Origin: Sporosarcina sp. ZBG7A
GTDB lineage: Bacteria > Bacillota > Bacilli > Bacillales_A > Planococcaceae
Direction: 5' to 3'
Length of the DNA stretch: 64,000 nucleotides
Assembly (NCBI RefSeq): GCF_000813425.1
Contig: NZ_JWIB01000034.1
Span: 1-64,000 of the forward strand
Shown one piece after another: positions 33,894 through 40,902 of this stretch; the stretch's first letter is position 1; each line of letters starts with the position of its first letter. Under the pieces are notes generated by a model. It was not told the DNA's origin. It was given only the letters and a program-made list of their open reading frames with translations, and did no database searches. A program made the position numbers and the translations under genes.

Positions 33894-35534
33894 TTATCGC
33901 TTGAGTATCAACGAAAAGTTTACAAGGATTTTCGCCGATTCCCCACGTTTTGTTCCATCTGCAGGTAGGAATTTCCCGTTCGATCCATGCACAATACCGA
34001 ATTCGTGTAACATTGCAATCGAATTTTGCGCTTCTTTACCGTATCCAGAAATGTCTTTGTATGGTGCTGGTGATTTTGCAACGTATGGCTTCCCATTCAC
34101 GAGCGTAAATGTTCTATTCAACATTGCAGCGAGTTGTACACGAGTTACCGGATCATTCGGTTTCAACTCTCCGTTGACACCGTATACAATTCCAAATTGA
34201 GACGCTGCCGCAACTTCCGATTGAATCTGTTCGGAGAAATGACTAATATCTTTAAATGGTGCTGGCTGTGTAGGTTTTAGACCAAGTGTCCGGACAATAA
34301 TCGAAGTGGCTTGGACGCGCGTTAACGTCTGCTCTGGTTTGAAGGTACCATCTGAATAACCCGAAACGATACCCGCTTCCACTGCTTTTTCAATATAGGA
34401 TTTTGCCCAGTGTTTTTGTATATCTTTAAAAAGAATCGGTGCTGGAGTTTCTGTCCTTGTCACCTTTACGGTTGGATTCTCAGTAGATGTAACCTTGTCT
34501 TCGTTTACAGCTACCACTTTAAACTGATAATCTGTGTTTGCTTTAAGATTGGGTACATCATATGTGAGAACATCTGCGCCAACTTGACCTATGAGTTCGT
34601 CATTCATATAAATGCCATAACCCATGATTTTTTTTGTATCCACTGCAGGCTTCCATGTAAGAGTTGCAGCGTCATCCCCTTTAAGTTGCGCAGTTAATGC
34701 ATCCTTAGGGATCCAAGAATAAGTTGCTTTCAGTTGTTTACCAAACTCATCCGCAACCACTTTGTACCCTGCTTCGCTTAAGTGGATATTCGCGGGATTC
34801 GGTAAGTACGTCTTGTAATCCGTAGCAATTTGCTCACTTGTTGAAACGAATTCAGCAGGGGTTCCTTGCATGCCTGCTTGGATTGAGCCATTCAATCCTG
34901 CTAACAACTGTGCAAGTTGTGGCTGATAGTCAGCTGCAAGCGCTGGGAATGGATTATAGTAACCCATGACATACACTTGAACGTTCGGGTTAATTTCATA
35001 AATGACTTTTAAAATTTCATTATAATTCGTTCCGACTTGTTGAATTGCAGCTGTAAGCTCTGCCATATCGAATTGCGGAACACCTGTAGCATGATCGATT
35101 TTGAAATGCTTTAGCATATCGTTCGCACCGACACTAATTGTAATCAGGTTCGCATCTTGAATAGCTTGATGTAATTCCACCGTCTTACCTTCTTGCCCAA
35201 TTCCTATAACTGGTTTTGTCACGTTGTCTTTCAAGTCTTTTAATACTTCTGGAGCTGTATAGCCTGGATAAGCAAATCCTTTATTCGAAGTTGATAACAT
35301 CTTCATTTCTTGTAAGGATTCAGCTAAAAAATCGGGGTATCCTTTACCAGGTAACCCATCAGAACTAATACCAAATGCCAATGAATCCCCTAACGCCAAA
35401 TAGTTAACTGGCTGCACCCATGTAGGCCCATTCGCATCTGTTTCCGCTGCGCGGGACTGCAACGGCAATGCGACCAATTGAAAAATTAATGCAAGTACAA
35501 AAACAAAACGAAATTTCTTCATAGATTGAATCAT
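33894..35534 (-). CDS. Secreted GDSL/SGNH hydrolase with fibronectin-like and SLH domains
   Basis: A 546-residue exported surface enzyme. A signal peptide ends near LPLQSRAAE. The SGNH esterase domain has block I YLALGDSLAFG, block III ISVGANDML and block V NIHLSEAGYKVV (catalytic Asp/Glu-His region). A fibronectin III-like domain follows (about 275-355), then three S-layer homology repeats: FKDIQKHWAKSYIEKAVEAG, FKDISHFSEQIQ and YKDISGYGKEAQ. SLH domains bind pyruvylated wall polymers, so the esterase is held at the cell surface. The start at 35534 lies seven bases behind AGGAGG. A broken paralogue is at 39367-39606. Confidence 0.9.
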   Translation of the reverse strand: MIQSMKKFRFVFVLALIFQLVALPLQSRAAETDANGPTWVQPVNYLALGDSLAFGISSDGLPGKGYPDFLAESLQEMKMLSTSNKGFAYPGYTAPEVLKDLKDNVTKPVIGIGQEGKTVELHQAIQDANLITISVGANDMLKHFKIDHATGVPQFDMAELTAAIQQVGTNYNEILKVIYEINPNVQVYVMGYYNPFPALAADYQPQLAQLLAGLNGSIQAGMQGTPAEFVSTSEQIATDYKTYLPNPANIHLSEAGYKVVADEFGKQLKATYSWIPKDALTAQLKGDDAATLTWKPAVDTKKIMGYGIYMNDELIGQVGADVLTYDVPNLKANTDYQFKVVAVNEDKVTSTENPTVKVTRTETPAPILFKDIQKHWAKSYIEKAVEAGIVSGYSDGTFKPEQTLTRVQATSIIVRTLGLKPTQPAPFKDISHFSEQIQSEVAAASQFGIVYGVNGELKPNDPVTRVQLAAMLNRTFTLVNGKPYVAKSPAPYKDISGYGKEAQNSIAMLHEFGIVHGSNGKFLPADGTKRGESAKILVNFSLILKR

Positions 35535-35831
35535 CAACAAACCTCCTAGTATAATTGGTTCCTATGCGTACAAAAATCGTACACTTACAATTATATGTAT
35601 AAGTGAATCAGCTAACTACTGAGGAATGTTAATGGTTTGTAATAAAGTTTTGAGCTTCTAGTAGTGTCTTGCGGAGACCACAAACATTGCTATTCAGGTC
35701 TTAATGAATCCATATTTAAAAGGGCAAGATTCTAAAACTCAGAACCTTCCCCGTCATTTATCATTCGCTATCAAAACCGCTTTCGATATGCTCTGTTCTC
35801 ATCGAGTCAAACCTTCTATCAATGTTGATAC

Positions 35832-35946
35832 AAAAAAATAAGGAGTGGTCCTAAAAGTCAAAAATGACTTTACGGGATCACTCCTTTTCAATTTGAAGAC
35901 TTCATTATACATAGGTCGCAATTGCATCCAACACAACTGATTGCTT
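35832..35946. repeat. 115-bp direct repeat, right copy
   Basis: Counterpart of 30398-30512. This copy is the likely original because it continues into the full ytxJ-like gene, whereas the left copy stops after 14 codons. Confidence 0.9.
35840..35886 (-). terminator. Branched terminator of the ytxJ-like gene
   Basis: AAGGAGTGGTCC pairs with GGGATCACTCCTT around an inner AAAGTC/GACTTT stem, 18 bases after the ytxJ-like stop, with T/A runs on both sides. Confidence 0.75.
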
Positions 35947-36231
35947 AATTTGATACCTAGTTGCCTGCCAAATGGCTTTTTTGCCTTTAATAATGAGCAG
36001 TTGTGGTGTTTCGTGTTTCACGCCTGTATCTAGTTCCACTGCATTCGATACTTTTTTATCTAACTGTGAAATGACCACATATCTCGGAATATCCGTCACG
36101 AGCGACTCCATTTCCTTTTTGGCGGTTACACTGCTTAAACTCGTCATGCTCAATTTAAATAGAAGAAACGGTTGTTCATCAGATTTCTCTAGTAGCATCC
36201 GCCACTCTTCTATTGTTTTTAGTCGATTCAC
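35905..36231 (-). CDS. ytxJ: YtxJ-like bacilliredoxin without the redox cysteine
   Basis: A 108-residue thioredoxin-fold protein of the YtxJ/DUF2847 (monothiol bacilliredoxin) family; length equals the B. subtilis protein. The family pattern GVKHE(S/T)PQ is clear in the segment GVKHETPQLLIIKGKKAIW. The active-site stretch that normally reads like KHSTTCPIS is FKLSMTSLSS here, so Cys is replaced by Ser and the protein has no cysteine. It therefore cannot do normal bacillithiol exchange. The GTG start at 36231 lies seven bases behind GAGGAG. It may have a binding role or be on the way to loss. Confidence 0.8.
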   Translation of the reverse strand: MNRLKTIEEWRMLLEKSDEQPFLLFKLSMTSLSSVTAKKEMESLVTDIPRYVVISQLDKKVSNAVELDTGVKHETPQLLIIKGKKAIWQATRYQIKQSVVLDAIATYV

Positions 36232-36352
36232 TTTGAGACTCCTCACTTTCAATTCAACTACTCAAACATCGGCAGTTTGAGTTGGTTAAACAGACTTTTT
36301 GATGACAGAACTAGCTTGTAGTAAAAATAGAAATCATTCTACGCCAACTCTC

Positions 36353-37270
36353 CTAATTCCATTGGTCATGAATCCACGCCGCATTATATCTATATAATTT
36401 CGATGGTCGGTATGCACCTGTTCTGACTTCTTTTCCGGTATCTAACACCATATCTTCCACATGGCGGCGGAACTGTACTTTGTTTAAGGCTCTTCCCAAA
36501 ATCACCTCATAAACCTGCTGTAAGTCGGGCAACGTAAACTCTTCTCCCACTAAATTGAATGCGATATTCGTGTAATTTACTTTCCCGCGTAATCGATCGA
36601 GCGAATATAAAATAATTTCCGCATGATCAAAGGCAATTCCATCCTGCTTCGTTATTTTCTCTGTCGTTTTAGTGTTTGTCCCTTCTGTCACTGTAACTCT
36701 TTCGATTGTTGCCGATATGGAAATTTCTCCAGAAGTTAGCTCTAGATCAATTTCTTCGGTCCGCTGGATTGTACTACCAACCTCTGCATCACGTGATTCT
36801 ACTACGGTATCTTTTACCGTGAACCACCTTACATCGTCCGCATCGTCCCCTGCCCGTAGCGCCGGTAGCTTTCCTTGGTCGACCAATGCCAAGTAACTGA
36901 CACTCACAATCCTCATTCGAGGGTCCCGGTCCACTGCACTCCACGTATACAATTGCTCCGCGTAAATTCCATCGACTCCAGTTTCTTCTTTCAATTCTCT
37001 CTGGACAGCGGTATCGACGTCTTCGTCAATCCCCATGAAACCACCCGCTAACGCCCAGTCTCCTTTATACGGATGTCCTCCGCGCTGGATCAGTAATAAC
37101 TGAAGTTCTTTTCCTGCTTTTTTTCTCTTGTCCAAAACCTGTTCTGTATCTACTGTGAAAATGACCATATCTGTCGTGATGGATGGTTTTTCATATTTAT
37201 CCTTTTCCGTCTTTTGATACTGCTCGATAAATTCCGTTTCACTGAGGTTCTGCAAGTACTGCTCTTCCAT
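36353..37270 (-). CDS. NUDIX hydrolase with winged-helix C-terminus (NrtR-like)
   Basis: A 305-residue protein. The NUDIX box is GGFMGIDEDVDTAV then QRELKEETGV, with all core residues present, so hydrolysis of ADP-ribose-type substrates is possible. The C-terminal part (about 225-300) has the helix-turn-helix seen in NrtR regulators: FTLPDLQQVYEVILG and VQFRRHVEDMVLDTG. NrtR proteins sense ADP-ribose and repress NAD salvage genes. It lies downstream of nadR and pnuC but has its own promoter. Both enzyme and regulator roles are open; the neighbourhood favours NAD control. Confidence 0.82.
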   Translation of the reverse strand: MEEQYLQNLSETEFIEQYQKTEKDKYEKPSITTDMVIFTVDTEQVLDKRKKAGKELQLLLIQRGGHPYKGDWALAGGFMGIDEDVDTAVQRELKEETGVDGIYAEQLYTWSAVDRDPRMRIVSVSYLALVDQGKLPALRAGDDADDVRWFTVKDTVVESRDAEVGSTIQRTEEIDLELTSGEISISATIERVTVTEGTNTKTTEKITKQDGIAFDHAEIILYSLDRLRGKVNYTNIAFNLVGEEFTLPDLQQVYEVILGRALNKVQFRRHVEDMVLDTGKEVRTGAYRPSKLYRYNAAWIHDQWN

Positions 37271-37296
37271 TGCCTTCTTCCCCTTTCAAATACATG

Positions 37297-37335
37297 ACTT
37301 AGTCGCATTTTAATACTATCCGTTTCATATGACAA
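37297..37335 (-). promoter_or_regulatory. Promoter of the NUDIX gene
   Basis: On the minus strand TTGTCA (37330-37335), 17 bases, TAAAAT (37307-37312). ACTAAGT just downstream (37297-37303 on the other strand as ACTTAGT) repeats a half-site found at the pnuC promoter. Confidence 0.55.
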
Positions 37336-37373
37336 GTCCAGGCGCTCAGCATTCGAATCTTCTTCATACACAC

Positions 37374-37408
37374 AAAAAAAGAAGGGTCACACAGCACCCT
37401 TCTTTTAT
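37374..37408. terminator. Terminator after nadR
   Basis: AAAAAAAGAAGGGT pairs with ACCCTTCTTTTATT around an eight-base loop, touching the nadR stop. It ends the pnuC-nadR transcript before the NUDIX gene. Confidence 0.85.
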
Positions 37409-38460
37409 TAGTACGTCATGAGTTTCGTGATCTGTTCGATGGATTTGTCAAGCCGCTCCTCGTAGTTACCACTAATCGATGCGTATTGGATTCCCCGCTC
37501 ATCAAACATTTCCTTCAAAATTCTATTTGTCTTTTCCCGCACCTCGGGATCATTGAACGTTCGGAATCCGTCAGCCACCCACTTTACATCGGGTTCAAGG
37601 AATAGGTACAAATCATAATCCTGAGACTGGATGACCCCTTCTATAAAGTCTAGCTCCTGACCAAGATACATTTTAGCGTAATACTGGGACACTACCGCCT
37701 CGCTATCAATGAACAATAACTTGTTTGCTTTCTTGATCTTTTGAAACTCCATATGCTTATGACCAAACACGATTTCCTTGTAGTGCTCTTCAGTCAGCAA
37801 TGAACTTCCGTCCCCGATTTCCTCGCTGACCGTACGCCCGTATTCTTCTACATATTCAGTGCCAAATAGTTGAGCTAAGTTCCGTGTTAACGTGGATTTT
37901 CCGCATGATTCAACTCCGACTATCGCAATTTTTTTAGTGTAGTATGGCTTCGCTACATCGGGAATCATATCCCAATTTGCAAATACTCCTTCGTTTCGTA
38001 TTTTAGTTGCACTGATTGGGAAAATTCTGCGTGCCTCATCTATGACGACATGTTGAATATCTTCTCCATAAATAAGTCTAAACCAATGATCGTACGCGCT
38101 TTCTGAACTGAAGATATGAGTGATTTGCTCCGGGATTGCTTCAATCATTCTCCGTCCACCTTCCAGCCACATATGCTCTTCGCTCTCCCATGGTGGGTCT
38201 TCCACCGCCAATACTTTCACATTCGGCATTCCTTTAGTTGAAGTCATAATCCACTGCTGCCGCAGTTTGAAGTCAATATAATTCAATCCCGCGTCCTTAC
38301 ACAATTTCCTGTCCCGATTCTCGTCATAACTAACCACTACAAACAGCTGATCCACTTGAGCCGCTGCTTTCGTAATCGCATACAAATGACCTTTATGAAA
38401 GGGAATGAATTTCCCTCCGTAGTGTCCAACTGTCAACTCTTCCATTCTAGGTTCTCCCAT
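37408..38460 (-). CDS. nadR: NadR-type NMN adenylyltransferase/nicotinamide riboside kinase
   Basis: A 350-residue bifunctional enzyme. The N-terminal nucleotidyltransferase has GHYGGKFIPFHKGHLYAI (the HxGH-type site is HKGH) and ISATKIRNEG. The C-terminal kinase has P-loop IVGVESCGKSTLTRNLAQLF. It phosphorylates nicotinamide riboside and adenylates NMN to NAD in the cytoplasm. The regulatory helix-turn-helix of enterobacterial NadR is absent. It follows pnuC by 30 bases on the same strand, so import and phosphorylation are coupled. Start behind AGGGAG; an internal ATG five codons on is also possible. Confidence 0.93.
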   Translation of the reverse strand: MGEPRMEELTVGHYGGKFIPFHKGHLYAITKAAAQVDQLFVVVSYDENRDRKLCKDAGLNYIDFKLRQQWIMTSTKGMPNVKVLAVEDPPWESEEHMWLEGGRRMIEAIPEQITHIFSSESAYDHWFRLIYGEDIQHVVIDEARRIFPISATKIRNEGVFANWDMIPDVAKPYYTKKIAIVGVESCGKSTLTRNLAQLFGTEYVEEYGRTVSEEIGDGSSLLTEEHYKEIVFGHKHMEFQKIKKANKLLFIDSEAVVSQYYAKMYLGQELDFIEGVIQSQDYDLYLFLEPDVKWVADGFRTFNDPEVREKTNRILKEMFDERGIQYASISGNYEERLDKSIEQITKLMTY

Positions 38461-38490
38461 TTTAATCTTCTCCCTTCATGAACAAAACGC

Positions 38491-39213
38491 TCAGTCTTCT
38501 GCTTTTTGTACCTTCGATAATTTGACCCAGTTCACATAACCGTATATAGAATTCACTAAGAACGCCGTCCACATGATGACCATGTTCCAATCGTTCCCTC
38601 CTGTCTGCACCAGCGTGATCACCCATAGCGTGATGGTCAAGATATTCACTAAAATCCAGATTACCCATTGTTCTGCATATCTCTGCACCATTAAAATTTG
38701 TGCGATTACTGAAAGAACGACCGCCATACTATCGATTCGAACTTGCTGTGCAGATAACACCGTCAATAGTTCTGCATATACCAATGCCCCTATCACGAAG
38801 GATCCGGCAACGAGTATCCAACCCTTACGTGTCAGTCGCTTCACGTATACGTTTTCACCTTGCTCCGAATCCTCTTTCTTCTTAAAGTGATTCATCCACA
38901 TCCAAATCCCGATAAATTGCGTTGGGAAGTAAAATAACCAGTTCAACATGGCTTCACCATATAAGCCGTATCCGAAAGCGATATAACCATAGGTGACTGT
39001 CTGCACGATACCGAATAGATAATTTGAAACCTTTCCTTTCGCAACCAATACTACGCACAACATACCAGCTATCGAACTGATCAACCCTAGAAGCGTGTCT
39101 TGAAATGCAAAATAGAGGTATACCGTAATTGCTGTAAATAACGAAATCCACACCTTCTCAAAAACCGACCACTCTGCCAGATATCCTTTCAACTTTTCAA
39201 TCATCTTCTTCAC
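38491..39213 (-). CDS. pnuC: Nicotinamide riboside transporter PnuC
   Basis: A 240-residue membrane protein with about seven spans. Family motifs are SNYLFGIVQTVTYGYIAFGY, NWLFYFPTQFIGIWMW and the C-terminal WVIWILVNILTITLWV. It lets nicotinamide riboside diffuse in, and the kinase NadR traps it. First gene of the operon, with a near-ideal promoter at 39256-39284 that overlaps a palindrome. Start behind AAGAGGAGTG. Confidence 0.93.
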   Translation of the reverse strand: MKKMIEKLKGYLAEWSVFEKVWISLFTAITVYLYFAFQDTLLGLISSIAGMLCVVLVAKGKVSNYLFGIVQTVTYGYIAFGYGLYGEAMLNWLFYFPTQFIGIWMWMNHFKKKEDSEQGENVYVKRLTRKGWILVAGSFVIGALVYAELLTVLSAQQVRIDSMAVVLSVIAQILMVQRYAEQWVIWILVNILTITLWVITLVQTGGNDWNMVIMWTAFLVNSIYGYVNWVKLSKVQKAED

Positions 39214-39251
39214 TCCTCTTTACTTAGTTTGTTTTTGTTACTAACTGTTAC

Positions 39252-39284
39252 ACTTAGTATAACTATGTATCTATGTATTGTCAA
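39252..39284 (-). promoter_or_regulatory. Promoter of pnuC-nadR with overlapping palindrome
   Basis: On the minus strand TTGACA (39279-39284), 17 bases, TATACT (39256-39261). ACATAGTTATACTAAGT (39252-39268) is an imperfect palindrome over the -10, a position suited to repression. The NrtR-like protein nearby is the natural candidate regulator; this is inference. Confidence 0.7.
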
Positions 39285-39301
39285 CAACTCTTTTTAAACA
39301 C

Positions 39302-39346
39302 AAAAACGCCCCCACTATTGCGGTTTATCACCGCACTGTGAGGGCA
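39302..39346 (-). terminator. Terminator downstream of the broken SLH gene
   Basis: On the minus strand GCCCTCACAGTGCGGT pairs with ACCGCAATAGTGGGGGC with a small bulge and runs into a U-rich tail. It probably now ends the amiE-nagZ-namZ transcript. Confidence 0.75.
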
Positions 39347-39366
39347 ACAGTAGATGAGGTTTCATT

Positions 39367-39606
39367 CTACTGAAGAAACTTTGAATAAATTACAAACAAC
39401 TTTGCTGCTTGAACACCAGTTGTTCCATCTCCAAAAAGGAATTTACCATTAGCACCACTCAGAATTCCAAATTGAGCGGTGAAGTCGTATCTCCTTTCAG
39501 ATATGCACTCAATTAGTCTTTAGAAATCCAAGAATACTTAGCTTGCAGTTGGCTGCCGAATTACTCTGCAACAACTTTGTAGCCCACTTCAATAAAGTGA
39601 ATATTT
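39367..39606 (-). pseudogene. Remnant of a GDSL/SLH surface protein
   Basis: Minus strand frames read NIHFIEVGYKVVAE, stop, FGSQLQAKYSWISKD, stop, LSAYLKGD, then in another frame FTAQFGILSGANGKFLFGDG and KLFVIYSKFLQ, stop. These match two separate parts of the intact protein at 33894-35534: the end of the esterase domain (NIHLSEAGYKVVADEFG) and the end of the last SLH repeat (EFGIVHGSNGKFLPADG). Everything between is deleted, and two stops and a frameshift are present. This is a clear dead paralogue. Confidence 0.85.
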
Positions 39607-39627
39607 CACAGGACAATTCAGACCTTT

Positions 39628-40890
39628 TTAGTACATCAAATACTTCTTTCGTACTTTCTCAAATTCTCTTAAATCTTTTTTCCAACGCGATTCCATCTCT
39701 TCTACCGTCATTCCATTTTCAATGGCCGGTCGTATCCATCCGTTTCCGATTAGATTGTCAAAGAATGGCGTGAGTTGAACCTGTTCTGGATAAAGATCTT
39801 TTATCGTTTTCACAATATGAAGACCAGTTTCAACCGGCTCATACTTATTTCGATCAGTAATATGAATTTGAACACCATGAGAAAGTTTTCCGCTATGCTT
39901 TGAGAACGTAGGGGTAAAGGAAGCAGCTCGGAATGTCACTCCTGGAAGATCCAGTTGGTTTAAGCGCGTGACCAGTTCTGGACTGCTGATGAACGGAGCA
40001 CCAATTAGCTCAAATGGCTTTGTCGTTCCGCGTCCTTCTGAAACGTTCGTCCCTTCGATAAGTGCTGCACCTGGATAAGCGAGTGCAGTTTCCAGTGTTG
40101 GCATGTTAGGAGATGGCATGACAAACTGAAGTCCTGTTTCATCGAAATAGGCGTTTCGCTTCCAGCCTTTCATTTTCACTACTGTTAAATTCGCACCTAT
40201 GTCAAACTCTTTGTTAAACAGCTTCGCTAGTTCTCCTACAGTCATTCCGTGACGTAGTGGAATCGCATACTGTCCAACAAATGACGCAAACTCTGGATCC
40301 AGGACTGGTCCTTCAACTTTTTTACCGCCTAAAGGATTCGGACGATCCAATACAATGAACGGAATTCCTTTTTCTTGCGCAGCTTCCATAGCTAGAGCCA
40401 TTGTATAGATATACGTATAGAAGCGAGTCCCGACATCTTGAATATCAAATACTAGAACATCGATATTCTCAAGCATTTCAGGAGTCGGTTTTCTAGTTTT
40501 TCCATACAAGCTATAAACCGGCAAGCCAGTGACTTCATCGATATAATAATCCACATATTGCCCAGCCTGTGCATCCCCACGAACACCATGCTCTGGACCG
40601 TAGAGTGCCTCTAACTGAATATCCGGATCATTGTTCAAAAGATCGACCACACTGTTCAGGTTTTGATCAACCCCCGTAGGATTGGTGATCAACCCAACCC
40701 GCTTACCTTTCAGCAATTTCTTCTCATTTTTCATAAGCATCTCCGCACCTAGTGCAAATTTGTGCTTACCTTTATCATATCCTTTGGATTTCTTATTCCC
40801 GTTGGTGTACGTGTTATCGGCAAATGCCGCAGTGAATGTCGTCATGACTAGTAATGCTGTGACGACTACCATTAGCCACTTTTTCATCAT
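39628..40890 (-). CDS. namZ: Exo-beta-N-acetylmuramidase NamZ
   Basis: A 420-residue secreted enzyme of the DUF1343 family (YbbC). Signal peptide at 1-25 (LMVVVTALLVMTTFTAAFA). Family blocks: GKRVGLITNPTGVDQNL, LYGPEHGVRGDAQAG, LVFDIQDVGTRFYTYIYTMA, LDRPNPLGG, SPNMPTLETALAYPGAALIE and GTNVSEGRGTTKPFE. It removes MurNAc from the non-reducing ends of peptidoglycan fragments. Last gene of the amiE-nagZ-namZ operon, 12 bases after nagZ. Confidence 0.94.
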   Translation of the reverse strand: MMKKWLMVVVTALLVMTTFTAAFADNTYTNGNKKSKGYDKGKHKFALGAEMLMKNEKKLLKGKRVGLITNPTGVDQNLNSVVDLLNNDPDIQLEALYGPEHGVRGDAQAGQYVDYYIDEVTGLPVYSLYGKTRKPTPEMLENIDVLVFDIQDVGTRFYTYIYTMALAMEAAQEKGIPFIVLDRPNPLGGKKVEGPVLDPEFASFVGQYAIPLRHGMTVGELAKLFNKEFDIGANLTVVKMKGWKRNAYFDETGLQFVMPSPNMPTLETALAYPGAALIEGTNVSEGRGTTKPFELIGAPFISSPELVTRLNQLDLPGVTFRAASFTPTFSKHSGKLSHGVQIHITDRNKYEPVETGLHIVKTIKDLYPEQVQLTPFFDNLIGNGWIRPAIENGMTVEEMESRWKKDLREFEKVRKKYLMY

Positions 40891-40902
40891 CTGACCCCTC
40901 CC

